64,000 nucleotides of DNA from Hephaestia caeni (GTDB lineage Bacteria > Pseudomonadota > Alphaproteobacteria > Sphingomonadales > Sphingomonadaceae). The notes beneath the pieces were generated by a model, which was given only the letters and a program-made list of their open reading frames with translations, did not search any database and had not been told where the DNA came from. Below, in pieces: positions 26,499 through 34,335 of the stretch (position 1 is its first letter; each line of letters begins with the position of its first letter). The translations under genes were made by a program, and so were the position numbers. The DNA lies in the NCBI RefSeq assembly GCF_003550065.1, contig NZ_QXDC01000002.1:1484260-1548259 (forward strand), read 5' to 3'.

Positions 26499-27395
26499 CT
26501 AGTCGGCGGTCGCCCCCAATGCTGCGCAGTCCTGCCCGAGCACCGTCGCGGCGGCCGCCTGCTGGAGCCGCACGGCCTGCTCGCCCGACAGCCCCAGATC
26601 GCCGGCGGCCTTTTCCCCCTTGCCCAGCGTTCGCGGATCCTTGCCCGTTATCCCGGCGAACACGACCAGCGCCTCCAGATAATAGCCTGCGATGCTCGCG
26701 TGATAATGGTCGTACGACCACAGATCGAGCTGGTCGTAGGCGATGCCGTCATACGGATTGGGATCGGCGAAGCCCGCCTGAATCGCGCAGTTGAACGCCT
26801 GCCCCACCGGATTGACGCGATCAATCGCATCACTCGCGGCATCCGCCGCGTCATAGCCGCGCCTGAGATCGAGCGCCATCTGCGTCACTGGCTTGCCGTA
26901 CCAATGCCCCTCGGGCCGATAGGTCTGGTCGGGTCGCGTCCATGTCGCGGTCATGCTGACGTCGACCTTGGGATTACGCGCCGCCATCATCGCTGCGAGC
27001 CGGCCCGCATAATCGATCGTCACCGTCGGATCGCCGGGATGCGCGTAATCGAGCACGCTCAATTCCTGCATCACGACGTGATCCCAGACGCGATCGATCC
27101 GGTCGCGGCGATTTTCCCAATGCCATTTGAGCGTCTTGCCGGGCGATGTTTCGAGGCTGACGCGATAGTCGAGCCCCGCCTGCTCGGTGAACGCCTTGAA
27201 CAACGCCGGCACGCCGCCGATCCCGTCGCCGTTCAGATCCTCGACGCTGTCGGCGCGATAGCGGATCGCGGCCGAATTGGCGCCGAAGGTGAAGCTGTTA
27301 CCGATGAACAGAACCGTTTGCGGCTCGGCCGACCAGGCCGGTGCTGCCGCCGCCAGTGCGCCGGCGATCGCCAGTGCCTTGCCGAAAAACGTCAT
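26499..27395 (-). CDS. secreted SGNH-fold hydrolase
   Basis: The 298-residue product has a Sec signal (FFGKALAIAGALAAAAPAWS). Block I is VLFIGNSFTFG with the nucleophile Ser near residue 31. The C-terminal block is YDHYHASIAGYYL with Asp and His of the triad. These mark an SGNH/GDSL-like esterase, perhaps removing acyl groups from a glycan; the substrate is unknown. The second of two close ATGs is preferred because GAGAGGG is six bases upstream of it. It starts two bases after the CysK-like stop, so the two form an operon pointing into the mannan locus. Confidence 0.82.
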   Translation of the reverse strand: MTFFGKALAIAGALAAAAPAWSAEPQTVLFIGNSFTFGANSAAIRYRADSVEDLNGDGIGGVPALFKAFTEQAGLDYRVSLETSPGKTLKWHWENRRDRIDRVWDHVVMQELSVLDYAHPGDPTVTIDYAGRLAAMMAARNPKVDVSMTATWTRPDQTYRPEGHWYGKPVTQMALDLRRGYDAADAASDAIDRVNPVGQAFNCAIQAGFADPNPYDGIAYDQLDLWSYDHYHASIAGYYLEALVVFAGITGKDPRTLGKGEKAAGDLGLSGEQAVRLQQAAAATVLGQDCAALGATAD

Positions 27396-27397
27396 CC

Positions 27398-28510
27398 TCA
27401 TCCCTCTCGATGGCGCGACAGCCGCCCGGTCCATTCGCCATGTGCGGGGACATTGGCATCGAGCCAGCCCGGATCGAAGGCGCTGTCGAGATAGCGTTCG
27501 CCCGAATCGCAGATCAGCGAGACGATGCTGCCCTGCTCGCCCCGCGCCGCCATTTCCTCGGCCAGGTCGATCACGCCGATCAGGTTGGTTCCCGTCGACG
27601 GGCCGACGCGACGCCCCAGGCGTTCGGAAAGGAACCGCGCGGCGGCGAAGCTCGCCGCATCCTCAACCTCGATCATGCGATCGATGACGTGCGGCTGGAA
27701 CGAAGGTTCGACCCGCGGCCGCCCGATCCCCTCGATCCGGCTGCGCGCATCGGTGGTGAGGTCTGTGCGCCCGGTCCGCCAGCTTTCGGCGAACACCGAT
27801 CCTTCGGGATCGACCACCGCGAGCAGGGTGCGACAGCAGCTCGCGCGGGTGTAGCGCACATAGCGTCCGATCGTCGCCGAGGTGCCACCCGTCCCTGCGC
27901 CGACGACGATCCAGGTCGGCACCGGATGCCGTTCGCGCGCCATCTGCTCGAAGATCGATTCGGCGATATTGTTGTTGCCGCGCCAGTCGGTCGCGCGCTC
28001 GGCGAAGGTGAACTGGTCCATGTAATGGCCCCCCAGCTCGCCTGCGAGCCGCTCGGCCGCCGAATAGATGTCGCCGCCCTCGGCGAAATGACATTCGCCG
28101 CCCAGCCGTTCGATCTCGGCAACCTTGGCGGCGGCGGTGCCGGGCAGCACGACCGCGATGAAGCGCAGCCCCAGCAGCCGCGCGAAATAGGCCTCCGAGA
28201 TCGCTGTCGATCCCGATGACGCCTCGATCACCGGGGTGCCCTTATGCACCCAGCCGTTGCACAGCGCATAGAGGAACAGCGACCGCGCCAGCCGGTGCTT
28301 GAGCGACCCCGACGGATGCGTCGATTCGTCCTTGAAATAGATCTCGATGCCGTCGAGCCCGGCCAGCGGCACCTTGATCAGATGCGTATCGGCCGATCGC
28401 GCCGCATCCGCCTCGATCTCGCCAACCGCCCAGTGCAGCCACACACGGCCGTCGCCATCGGTTTCCTCACGGCGATCGCGCAGGTTTGGAGTCGCCGAAA
28501 CGCCGTTCAT
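27398..28510 (-). CDS. PLP-dependent cysteine synthase family enzyme (possible cysteine desulfhydrase)
   Basis: The 370-residue fold-type II PLP enzyme carries the Schiff-base Lys in [11 protein letters not shown], the Asn-free phosphate-side loop [17 protein letters not shown] and [12 protein letters not shown]. The block [15 protein letters not shown] is typical of a subgroup that includes the mycobacterial cysteine desulfhydrase Cds1, rather than housekeeping CysK. It could make or degrade cysteine. It lies two bases upstream of a secreted hydrolase, with no sulfur genes adjacent, so the physiological role is open. Confidence 0.82.
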   Translation of the reverse strand: MNGVSATPNLRDRREETDGDGRVWLHWAVGEIEADAARSADTHLIKVPLAGLDGIEIYFKDESTHPSGSLKHRLARSLFLYALCNGWVHKGTPVIEASSGSTAISEAYFARLLGLRFIAVVLPGTAAAKVAEIERLGGECHFAEGGDIYSAAERLAGELGGHYMDQFTFAERATDWRGNNNIAESIFEQMARERHPVPTWIVVGAGTGGTSATIGRYVRYTRASCCRTLLAVVDPEGSVFAESWRTGRTDLTTDARSRIEGIGRPRVEPSFQPHVIDRMIEVEDAASFAAARFLSERLGRRVGPSTGTNLIGVIDLAEEMAARGEQGSIVSLICDSGERYLDSAFDPGWLDANVPAHGEWTGRLSRHREG

Positions 28511-28587
28511 GTCGCGATGCCGTCCCTATCAGCCGATCCTCCCCGCATCCAAGCGGGCGGGGCATCAGCTTGTCAAGCAAAGCGATT

Positions 28588-28905
28588 TCAGGCCGCGAGG
28601 CTCTCGGTCTCGATCGCGAGCAGCGCGACACCGTCATATTTGGGATCGTCGCGAACGAACAGTTCGCTCGGCTCGAACTTGCGCGGGGTCAGCCGCAACG
28701 CGCCCAGCCCGTCGAGCTTGAACGCCCCGATCTTGGGCTCCTTGGGCGGCTTGCCGTCCCGCGCCAGCGTCAACGCATCGACATACATCTCGCCGTGGCG
28801 CGTATAGATGATATGCGGCGCCAGCGTCACCTCACCGAGATTGTAGGTGGCGGCAACCGCCTGCTGCTTGACGATGGCTTCGAAAATCGTTGGCGCGTGA
28901 CTCAT
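28588..28905 (-). CDS. small WYL-like domain protein
   Basis: The 105-residue protein has a short helix (IFEAIVKQQAVAATYN), then strands with LAPHIIYTRHGEMYVDALTL, RDGKPPKEPKIGAFKLDGL. This is the layout of a stand-alone WYL-type SH3-like fold without a DNA-binding domain. WYL domains often bind ligands or nucleic acid in regulators, but here no partner is visible. The frame is open 24 codons upstream; MSHAPTIFEA matches the expected start. The Shine-Dalgarno is weak. Confidence 0.65.
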   Translation of the reverse strand: MSHAPTIFEAIVKQQAVAATYNLGEVTLAPHIIYTRHGEMYVDALTLARDGKPPKEPKIGAFKLDGLGALRLTPRKFEPSELFVRDDPKYDGVALLAIETESLAA

Positions 28906-28973
28906 GATGCCGGCGATATAATCCTTTTGCTGCGGTGCAGCAAGAGGATTTGTCCGACAAAGCCGCACGCGGG

Positions 28974-29750
28974 TCAAGCGGCGAGGAAATCCGCGATCGC
29001 CCGCCCCAACTCGGGCTTGGTCACCGCACTCATATGCCCGCCCGGCACGCTCGCGAGCCTGGCGTGCGGCAGCAGGTCCGCCAGCGCCTCGTGTGAACCG
29101 TTGTCACCGTCCTCGTCGCCCGCGAGCACCAGCGTCGGCTGATCGATCGCCGCAATCGCATCGCGCGGCGTATCGACGAAGGTATCGAGAATACCGAGCA
29201 GCGCAACCGGATCGCCCCCGGTCGTCTTGAGGAATGCCTCGGCCAGCCATTCGGGGCTGCCGCGCTCGAAACTGCCGAGGTGGGTGAGGATATTGCGGAA
29301 ATGCCCCGCCCGCTTTCCGGTATCGAGCAGTCCGGAGAGCCCCATCCCCGAAACGATCACGCGCCGGGGCGCCGCCCCGAATCCAGCCAGCATCCGCACC
29401 GTCGTGCGCGCGCCGAGCGAATAGCCGCCGAGATCATAGTCGGTCAGTTCCAGATGCTCGATCAGCGCCATCCCGTCGCGCGCGAGCGTATCGGGCGGAT
29501 AGGCGGCCGCATCGTGCGGTTTCCCGCTCTCGCCGTGCGCGCGCAGGTCGGGCATGATCACGCGGAAGCCTTTGGCCGCGATCGCCGCCGCGTGGCCGAA
29601 CCGAATCCAGTTGGTGAACGCGTCCGAGAAATAACCGTGGATCAACACCACCGGCCGCGCGTCTCCGGTCTCCGGGCCCAGTTCGCGCCACGCCAGCCGC
29701 GTGCCGTCGAAACTCTCGAAGAACCGCGTCTCAGTCGGGGAGTTTGCCAA
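28974..29750 (-). CDS. alpha/beta hydrolase
   Basis: The 258-residue cytoplasmic hydrolase has the oxyanion-side HGYF, PDLRAHGES, nucleophile elbow GGYSLGARTT (Ser near 112), an acid Asp in LAGDEDGDNGSH and the His in PGGHMSAV. The substrate is unknown. The start appears to be TTG, overlapping the preceding GFA gene by 20 bases; no ATG lies near the family start. As the last gene of an overlapping operon with two GFA proteins, it may act on a thioester or similar small molecule (inference). Confidence 0.85.
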   Translation of the reverse strand: MANSPTETRFFESFDGTRLAWRELGPETGDARPVVLIHGYFSDAFTNWIRFGHAAAIAAKGFRVIMPDLRAHGESGKPHDAAAYPPDTLARDGMALIEHLELTDYDLGGYSLGARTTVRMLAGFGAAPRRVIVSGMGLSGLLDTGKRAGHFRNILTHLGSFERGSPEWLAEAFLKTTGGDPVALLGILDTFVDTPRDAIAAIDQPTLVLAGDEDGDNGSHEALADLLPHARLASVPGGHMSAVTKPELGRAIADFLAA

Positions 29751-30177
29751 CGGTCTTCATCCAGCGATCGACGAGCGGCTTGTGCTCGTCGGTGCGGTAT
29801 CGCGGCAGGTCGCGCGTGTCGAGCCAGGCCTCATGCACGCTCTCGGCGCCAAAATGGTGCTTGGGGACGAAGCGCGAAGGATCGTCGAAACTGCCGATCG
29901 TCAGATCCATATTCTCGCTGCCCTCGTCGAAGGCGAAGCCCAGCGGCGTCCCGCACGCCGAGCAGAAAGGACGCTTGGCGAACGGCGAGGAGGCATACCA
30001 ATCGGGCGCTCGCTCCCACGTCACGTCGGCGCGCTTGACGTTCTTGAACGCGATCGAGACGCCCCCGGTCGCGCGCTGGCACATCCGGCAATGGCACAGA
30101 TACGCCTCGTCGTCATGCACCGCGACAGCGTAGCGCACGCGCCCGCACTGGCACCCGCCGGTCATCGTCTCGGTCAT
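29731..30177 (-). CDS. GFA family zinc protein (copy 1)
   Basis: The 148-residue protein belongs to the glutathione-dependent formaldehyde-activating enzyme (GFA) fold. Zinc-binding cysteines are in GGCQCGRVRY, LCHCRMCQ and FCSACGTPL. The family is often annotated as formaldehyde-glutathione adduct forming, but many members have no proven activity. Its ATG overlaps the stop of the second GFA gene by four bases. The coding frame is open far upstream, inside that gene, which is a shadow. Confidence 0.88.
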   Translation of the reverse strand: MTETMTGGCQCGRVRYAVAVHDDEAYLCHCRMCQRATGGVSIAFKNVKRADVTWERAPDWYASSPFAKRPFCSACGTPLGFAFDEGSENMDLTIGSFDDPSRFVPKHHFGAESVHEAWLDTRDLPRYRTDEHKPLVDRWMKTVGKLPD

Positions 30178-30641
30178 GTCGCCTCCCCTCGCACGGCGCG
30201 ACTCAGGATCGCTGCGAACGCATCGGCCGGCGCGTTCTCTGCAAAGGCCGGCACGCCGTCGGGCAACGTGATCCACCGCTGCATCCGCTTTGTCCAGATG
30301 TGCGCAATCGGCATCACCGCATCGCTGGCATCGAGCGTTCCCGCCCGCAGCGTCAGCATTCCCGGCCGCGAGGGGCTTGCTGTGTAGAGCCGCGAGAAGC
30401 AGGCCGGGCAGCCGAACTGCCGGGAGATCACGCCGATCGGCGTCGTGAACGCCTGCTCGGTCGGCGCGCCCTTGGTGATCGACAGCGCATTGGCCGGCAC
30501 CACCGCCTGCTCGACAAACGCACTGCCCGACCAGGTCTGGCAATCGCGGCAATGGCAGCAATAAACCGGCGGCAGACGATCGGGCGTGAGGTCGTACCGA
30601 ACCGCGCCGCAACGACAGCCGCCGGTGACGCTACGGCTCAT
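30174..30641 (-). CDS. GFA family zinc protein (copy 2)
   Basis: The 155-residue paralogue has the zinc motif blocks GGCRCGAVRY, CCHCRDCQ and FGCPACFSRL. It differs enough from copy 1 to be an old duplication. It overlaps the protease gene upstream and copy 1 downstream by four bases each, so the whole set is one coupled operon. The role is unknown beyond the family's proposed glutathione-adduct chemistry. Confidence 0.88.
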   Translation of the reverse strand: MSRSVTGGCRCGAVRYDLTPDRLPPVYCCHCRDCQTWSGSAFVEQAVVPANALSITKGAPTEQAFTTPIGVISRQFGCPACFSRLYTASPSRPGMLTLRAGTLDASDAVMPIAHIWTKRMQRWITLPDGVPAFAENAPADAFAAILSRAVRGEAT

Positions 30642-31573
30642 GCGCAGCCGCCCGCCTCGGCAATCGCCGCATCGAGCGCTTTCGTCAGCGCCGCTCGCGC
30701 GGCACGATGGTCCATGTGGTCGATGTCGCTGAGCGAATGATGTTCGCCGACCCGCTGCAACAGCCGATAGCCGACATAATAGCCCCAGCGCGCCGGGAAA
30801 CGTCCTGCGCCATCAGCCAGGAAATAGCCCGAATAGGCATCCCGCGTGTCGGCATCGAAATCACGCTTCGTCGTGCAGAGCGCGGCGCGCCAGTCGGCGT
30901 CGACCGCAGCGCGAATAGGTTTCGGCTGATCGAGCATCAGCGCATGATCGTCCGCCCCCGGGTTCATCTGCGCCGCGGCATAGGTCGCTCCGCCTTCTTG
31001 CCACAACGCGCACCACACCGTCGTTTCGGGCGCGCAATCCTTGAACCACCGCCCGTTCTCGACGTGGAACAGTTCGTGGTCGAGAAACGGCCCGATCGTG
31101 CCGTCGCTGTGGATGCGCGCGATGACGTCGGCGCCGAAGACCAGATAGGTCGTACCGCGGATCGTCCGCGTGCCGCCGTCCATCCGCCCCAGCGAATGGA
31201 TGAACCACACCGGAAGCGTCGGCCGGAAACCGGGAAAGAAGGTGCGGAAATGCTCCATCGCCTTGGCATAGGCCGCCGGAAAATCGTGCTCGACGCGTTC
31301 ATATTGCGGGCGGATCGCGGCAAAGCCGTTCAGCGCCTTTGCCACCTGCCGATCGAACTCGACGTCGCTCTGCCCGGGCGAGGGTTCGTAGAAGCCGGGA
31401 AACAGCCGGTCGAAACTTTTACGGAACAACGCCACGCGCGCCGCCTCGGGCATCTCCGCCGTGCGGTCGTGGAACCGCTCGAAATCATGAGTCAGCGCAT
31501 GATAAGGCGCGCGTGCCGGCGCCGCGCCCGACAGCGCAAGGCCCGCAAGAAGGAAAAGGACGGAACGGCGCAT
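30638..31573 (-). CDS. secreted HExxH metallopeptidase-like protein (DUF2268-like)
   Basis: The 311-residue product has a Sec signal (MRRSVLFLLAGLALSGAAPA). A zinc motif HELFH in FLDHELFHVENG lies near residue 165, followed about 25 residues later by LWQEGGATYAA, which could supply the third ligand Glu. This resembles DUF2268-type predicted zinc proteases. It is the first gene of an overlapping operon with GFA2, GFA1 and an alpha/beta hydrolase. A hairpin abuts its ATG and no Shine-Dalgarno is visible, so expression may be low or use an unusual initiation route. Confidence 0.7.
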   Translation of the reverse strand: MRRSVLFLLAGLALSGAAPARAPYHALTHDFERFHDRTAEMPEAARVALFRKSFDRLFPGFYEPSPGQSDVEFDRQVAKALNGFAAIRPQYERVEHDFPAAYAKAMEHFRTFFPGFRPTLPVWFIHSLGRMDGGTRTIRGTTYLVFGADVIARIHSDGTIGPFLDHELFHVENGRWFKDCAPETTVWCALWQEGGATYAAAQMNPGADDHALMLDQPKPIRAAVDADWRAALCTTKRDFDADTRDAYSGYFLADGAGRFPARWGYYVGYRLLQRVGEHHSLSDIDHMDHRAARAALTKALDAAIAEAGGCA

Positions 31574-31599
31574 CGGGCGTGTCTAGCACGACACGCCCG
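31574..31599 (-). promoter_or_regulatory. hairpin directly abutting the metallopeptidase start codon
   Basis: CGGGCGTGT and ACACGCCCG form a 9-bp stem with an 8-base loop, ending one base before the ATG. It lies in the 55-bp gap after asd. It may terminate asd transcription (no T-run) or block translation of the downstream gene. Confidence 0.5.
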
Positions 31600-31628
31600 T
31601 CTCAGAAAATACGACGAGAGCCGCGGCG

Positions 31629-32657
31629 TTATGCCGCTTTCTGAAGATGCCGCCGCCCGAGCAACTCCGCGATCTGGACGGCGTTGAGCGCCGCACCCTT
31701 GCGCAGATTGTCGCTCACGCACCACAAGGCGATGCCGTTATCGACCGTGGAATCGTCGCGCACACGGCTGACGAAGGTTGCATATTCGCCCACGCACTCG
31801 ACCGGGGTCACGTAGCCGCCGTCCTCGCGCTTGTCGACGAGCATTACGCCGGGCGCCTCGCGCAACAGCTTCTGCGCCTCATCGGCCGAAAGCTCGTTCT
31901 CGAATTCGATCGTCAGCGCTTCCGAATGGCCGACGAACACCGGCACGCGCACGCACGTCGCCTGCACCTTGATACTGGGGTCGAGAATCTTCTTGGTCTC
32001 GGCCACCATCTTCCATTCCTCCTTGGTCGAGCCGTCCTCGAGGAACGAATCGATGTGCGGAATGACGTTGAAGGCGATCTGCTTGGTGAATTTCTTGGCC
32101 TCGGCCTGGTCGCCGACGAAGATGTTGCGGCTCTGCTCGAACAGTTCGTCCATCCCCGCCTTGCCCGCGCCCGAGACGGACTGATAGGTCGACACCACGA
32201 CGCGCTTGATCGTCGCCGCATCGTGCAGCGGCTTGAGCGCGACCACCATCTGCGCGGTCGAGCAATTCGGGTTGGCGATGATGTTGCGCCGCGTATAGCC
32301 GTCGATCGCCTCGGGGTTCACCTCGGGCACGATCAGCGGCACGTCGGGGTCCATGCGATAGAGCGACGAATTGTCGATCACCGTGCAGCCCGCCGCGGCG
32401 AACTTGGGCGCATAGACCTTGGTCGCCTCGGAGCCGATCGCGAACAGCGCGAAATCCCAGCCCGCGGGATCGAAATGCTCGATGTTGCGAATCTTGAGCT
32501 TGCGGCCGGATTCGCCGAAATCGACCTCCTCGCCCGCCGAACGCGACGAGGCGAGCACCGCGATCTCGTCCGCCGGAAACTCGCGCTCGGCGAGGATGTT
32601 GAGCATCTCGCGCCCGACATTGCCAGTCGCGCCCGCGACCACCACCCGATAACCCAT
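31629..32657 (-). CDS. asd: aspartate-semialdehyde dehydrogenase
   Basis: The enzyme reduces aspartyl phosphate with NADPH in the lysine, threonine, methionine and diaminopimelate pathway. The 342-residue product has the NADP motif VAGATGNVGREML, catalytic Cys in NPNCSTAQM near 130 and the His in VGHSEAL. Its length matches the family. An ATG four codons upstream (MDRNMGY) is also possible; MGYRVV is preferred by homology. Confidence 0.95.
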   Translation of the reverse strand: MGYRVVVAGATGNVGREMLNILAEREFPADEIAVLASSRSAGEEVDFGESGRKLKIRNIEHFDPAGWDFALFAIGSEATKVYAPKFAAAGCTVIDNSSLYRMDPDVPLIVPEVNPEAIDGYTRRNIIANPNCSTAQMVVALKPLHDAATIKRVVVSTYQSVSGAGKAGMDELFEQSRNIFVGDQAEAKKFTKQIAFNVIPHIDSFLEDGSTKEEWKMVAETKKILDPSIKVQATCVRVPVFVGHSEALTIEFENELSADEAQKLLREAPGVMLVDKREDGGYVTPVECVGEYATFVSRVRDDSTVDNGIALWCVSDNLRKGAALNAVQIAELLGRRHLQKAA

Positions 32658-32712
32658 GTTTCGATCCATTCCATTCTCGTCGCCCGCGCCGATCGGGCGC
32701 GCGCTGCGCTGT

Positions 32713-34083
32713 TTAGGTGGTGACGCCGGGAATGGAAGCAAGTTTTGCTTGCGGCGCGCGCCGCATCGGCATCAATCGCTGATAAGCGAGCGAGCGCCAC
32801 GCCCATTCGAGCGGCCCGCTCGCGAAGTAGCGCAGCCACAGATTGGCGAGCACGATCTCGCCCGCGATCACCGAAACGGCGATGGCGCTCATGCTCGCCC
32901 AGCCAAACCGGCCCCACAGGTTGAAGCCCCACGGCGCGAACAGCACCCACATGCCAAGCACCTGCTGGAGGAAATAGAGGCTGAACGCCACCCGGCCGGC
33001 CGCCTTGAACGGCTGAAGCAGCCCACTCCCGAATCGGGTCTGCACCGCCAGGTTGATCAGCGCAACATGGCCGAGCCCCAGCGCCAGCCGCGCGACTTCG
33101 GCCGTGAACCAGATCGTCCGCGGCCCCGGCGAAAACGACAGCGTCTCGGCAAGCCCGATCCCGCGCAGAGTGAAGCCGATCGCATAGCAGCCGATCAACA
33201 GCCGCAGGTAGAAACCCCGGTCGCGCTGCCCCTGGATGATGCCCCATTTCCACAGCGCCATGCCGATCAGCATCGTGCACACTGCCTCGATCACGCTCCA
33301 GACGAGCCATTCGGAGATCAGATCGCGCCACATCCGCCAGAAATGCGCGGCATAGGCAAACGGGCTGCCGGCGTGCGCGGCCTGTTCGTCGGCGATCGCC
33401 GTCGCGGTTTCCGCTGGCCGGTCGAGCGCCTCCATCGTCCGCCGCCAATCGACCAGCGCCGATCGATCGGCACGCGTCAGCGGCAGCCCCGCTTGCTCGG
33501 TGGCGACGGCGCGATTGACGTCGTGCACCAGCTCGGTGCGCGTCACATATTCGCGCACGCCGTAATCGGGGATGCCGAGCGCGAACAGCACCGACCAGCC
33601 GAGCCCCAGCGTCAGCAGCAGCTTCGGCCCCAGCCGCCGGAACGGGAAGATGAACAGCGCGGCGAGTGCGTAGATATGCAGGATATCGCCGGGCCAGAAC
33701 AGCACCACCGCGTTCACCACGCCGAACGCGAGCAGCCACAGGTTGCGCCGGTAATAGAGGTCGGCGACCGCCACCGGCCCGTCGGGCTCCATCGCCCTGG
33801 CGGTCAGGATCATCATCCCCGCGCCGAACAGGAACTGGAGCACGCAGCGCATCGTGCCCGACCAGACGAGATAGTTCACGCTCCACGCGATCCGGTCGGG
33901 CAGCGTCCAGCCGATCGCGCGCACATCGGCGCTGAACTGCGCCACCGGGGCGGCCATATACGGAATATTGATGAACAGGATGCCGAGCAGCGCGATTCCG
34001 CGCAGCATATCGAGCACCTCGATCCGCGCCGTGCCGCGCACCGGCGCCAACCCGGGGGCGCCGACCGTCGTTATCGCATTCAT
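32713..34083 (-). CDS. DUF418 domain-containing inner-membrane protein
   Basis: The 456-residue membrane protein starts with IEVLDMLRGIALLGILFINI, the typical YeiB/DUF418 opening. It has about ten hydrophobic segments and the C-terminal DUF418 block GRVAFSLYFLQQVLGMW. A soluble insertion of some 60 residues lies after helix five. Function is unknown; a transport or acyl-transfer role has been suggested for the wider family. ATG 34083 is preferred over two upstream ATGs because GGGA lies six bases before it. Confidence 0.85.
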   Translation of the reverse strand: MNAITTVGAPGLAPVRGTARIEVLDMLRGIALLGILFINIPYMAAPVAQFSADVRAIGWTLPDRIAWSVNYLVWSGTMRCVLQFLFGAGMMILTARAMEPDGPVAVADLYYRRNLWLLAFGVVNAVVLFWPGDILHIYALAALFIFPFRRLGPKLLLTLGLGWSVLFALGIPDYGVREYVTRTELVHDVNRAVATEQAGLPLTRADRSALVDWRRTMEALDRPAETATAIADEQAAHAGSPFAYAAHFWRMWRDLISEWLVWSVIEAVCTMLIGMALWKWGIIQGQRDRGFYLRLLIGCYAIGFTLRGIGLAETLSFSPGPRTIWFTAEVARLALGLGHVALINLAVQTRFGSGLLQPFKAAGRVAFSLYFLQQVLGMWVLFAPWGFNLWGRFGWASMSAIAVSVIAGEIVLANLWLRYFASGPLEWAWRSLAYQRLMPMRRAPQAKLASIPGVTT

Positions 34084-34212
34084 CACCATTCCCACGCGGC
34101 CCATCCACCGGCCACGTGGAGCGATTACGCCCTGTTCGGACGCCGATTAGCTAATGTTTTTGGTTAACGGCGCATTAGGCGCCAGCCGCCGCCCGCGTCG
34201 CCATCGGCGATC

Positions 34213-34304
34213 GCTCCCCGTTCGGGCTGAGCCTGTCGAAGCACCGCCCTTCTTGCGATCGGCCAAGCAATAAAGCAGTGCTTCGGCCCGAGCGGAGCGG
34301 GAGC
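34213..34304. repeat. REP-like repeat (TTCGGGCTGAGCCTGTCGAA variant)
   Basis: CCGTTCGGGCTGAGCCTGTC with GAAGCAC on the left pairs with GTGCTTCGGCCCGAGC and GGAGCGGGAGC on the right. It is a diverged member of the family at 1.09 and 47.8 kb, in the 252-bp gap after the DPP-IV gene. Confidence 0.8.
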
Positions 34305-34335
34305 GATTCCGATTGAACGCACCCCGCTCCGGGCG

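Noticed and set aside
26499..28510. Assigning the CysK-type gene to the mannan locus function
   Set aside because: It is adjacent and co-oriented, but nothing in its sequence connects it to glycans; left as a neighbour.
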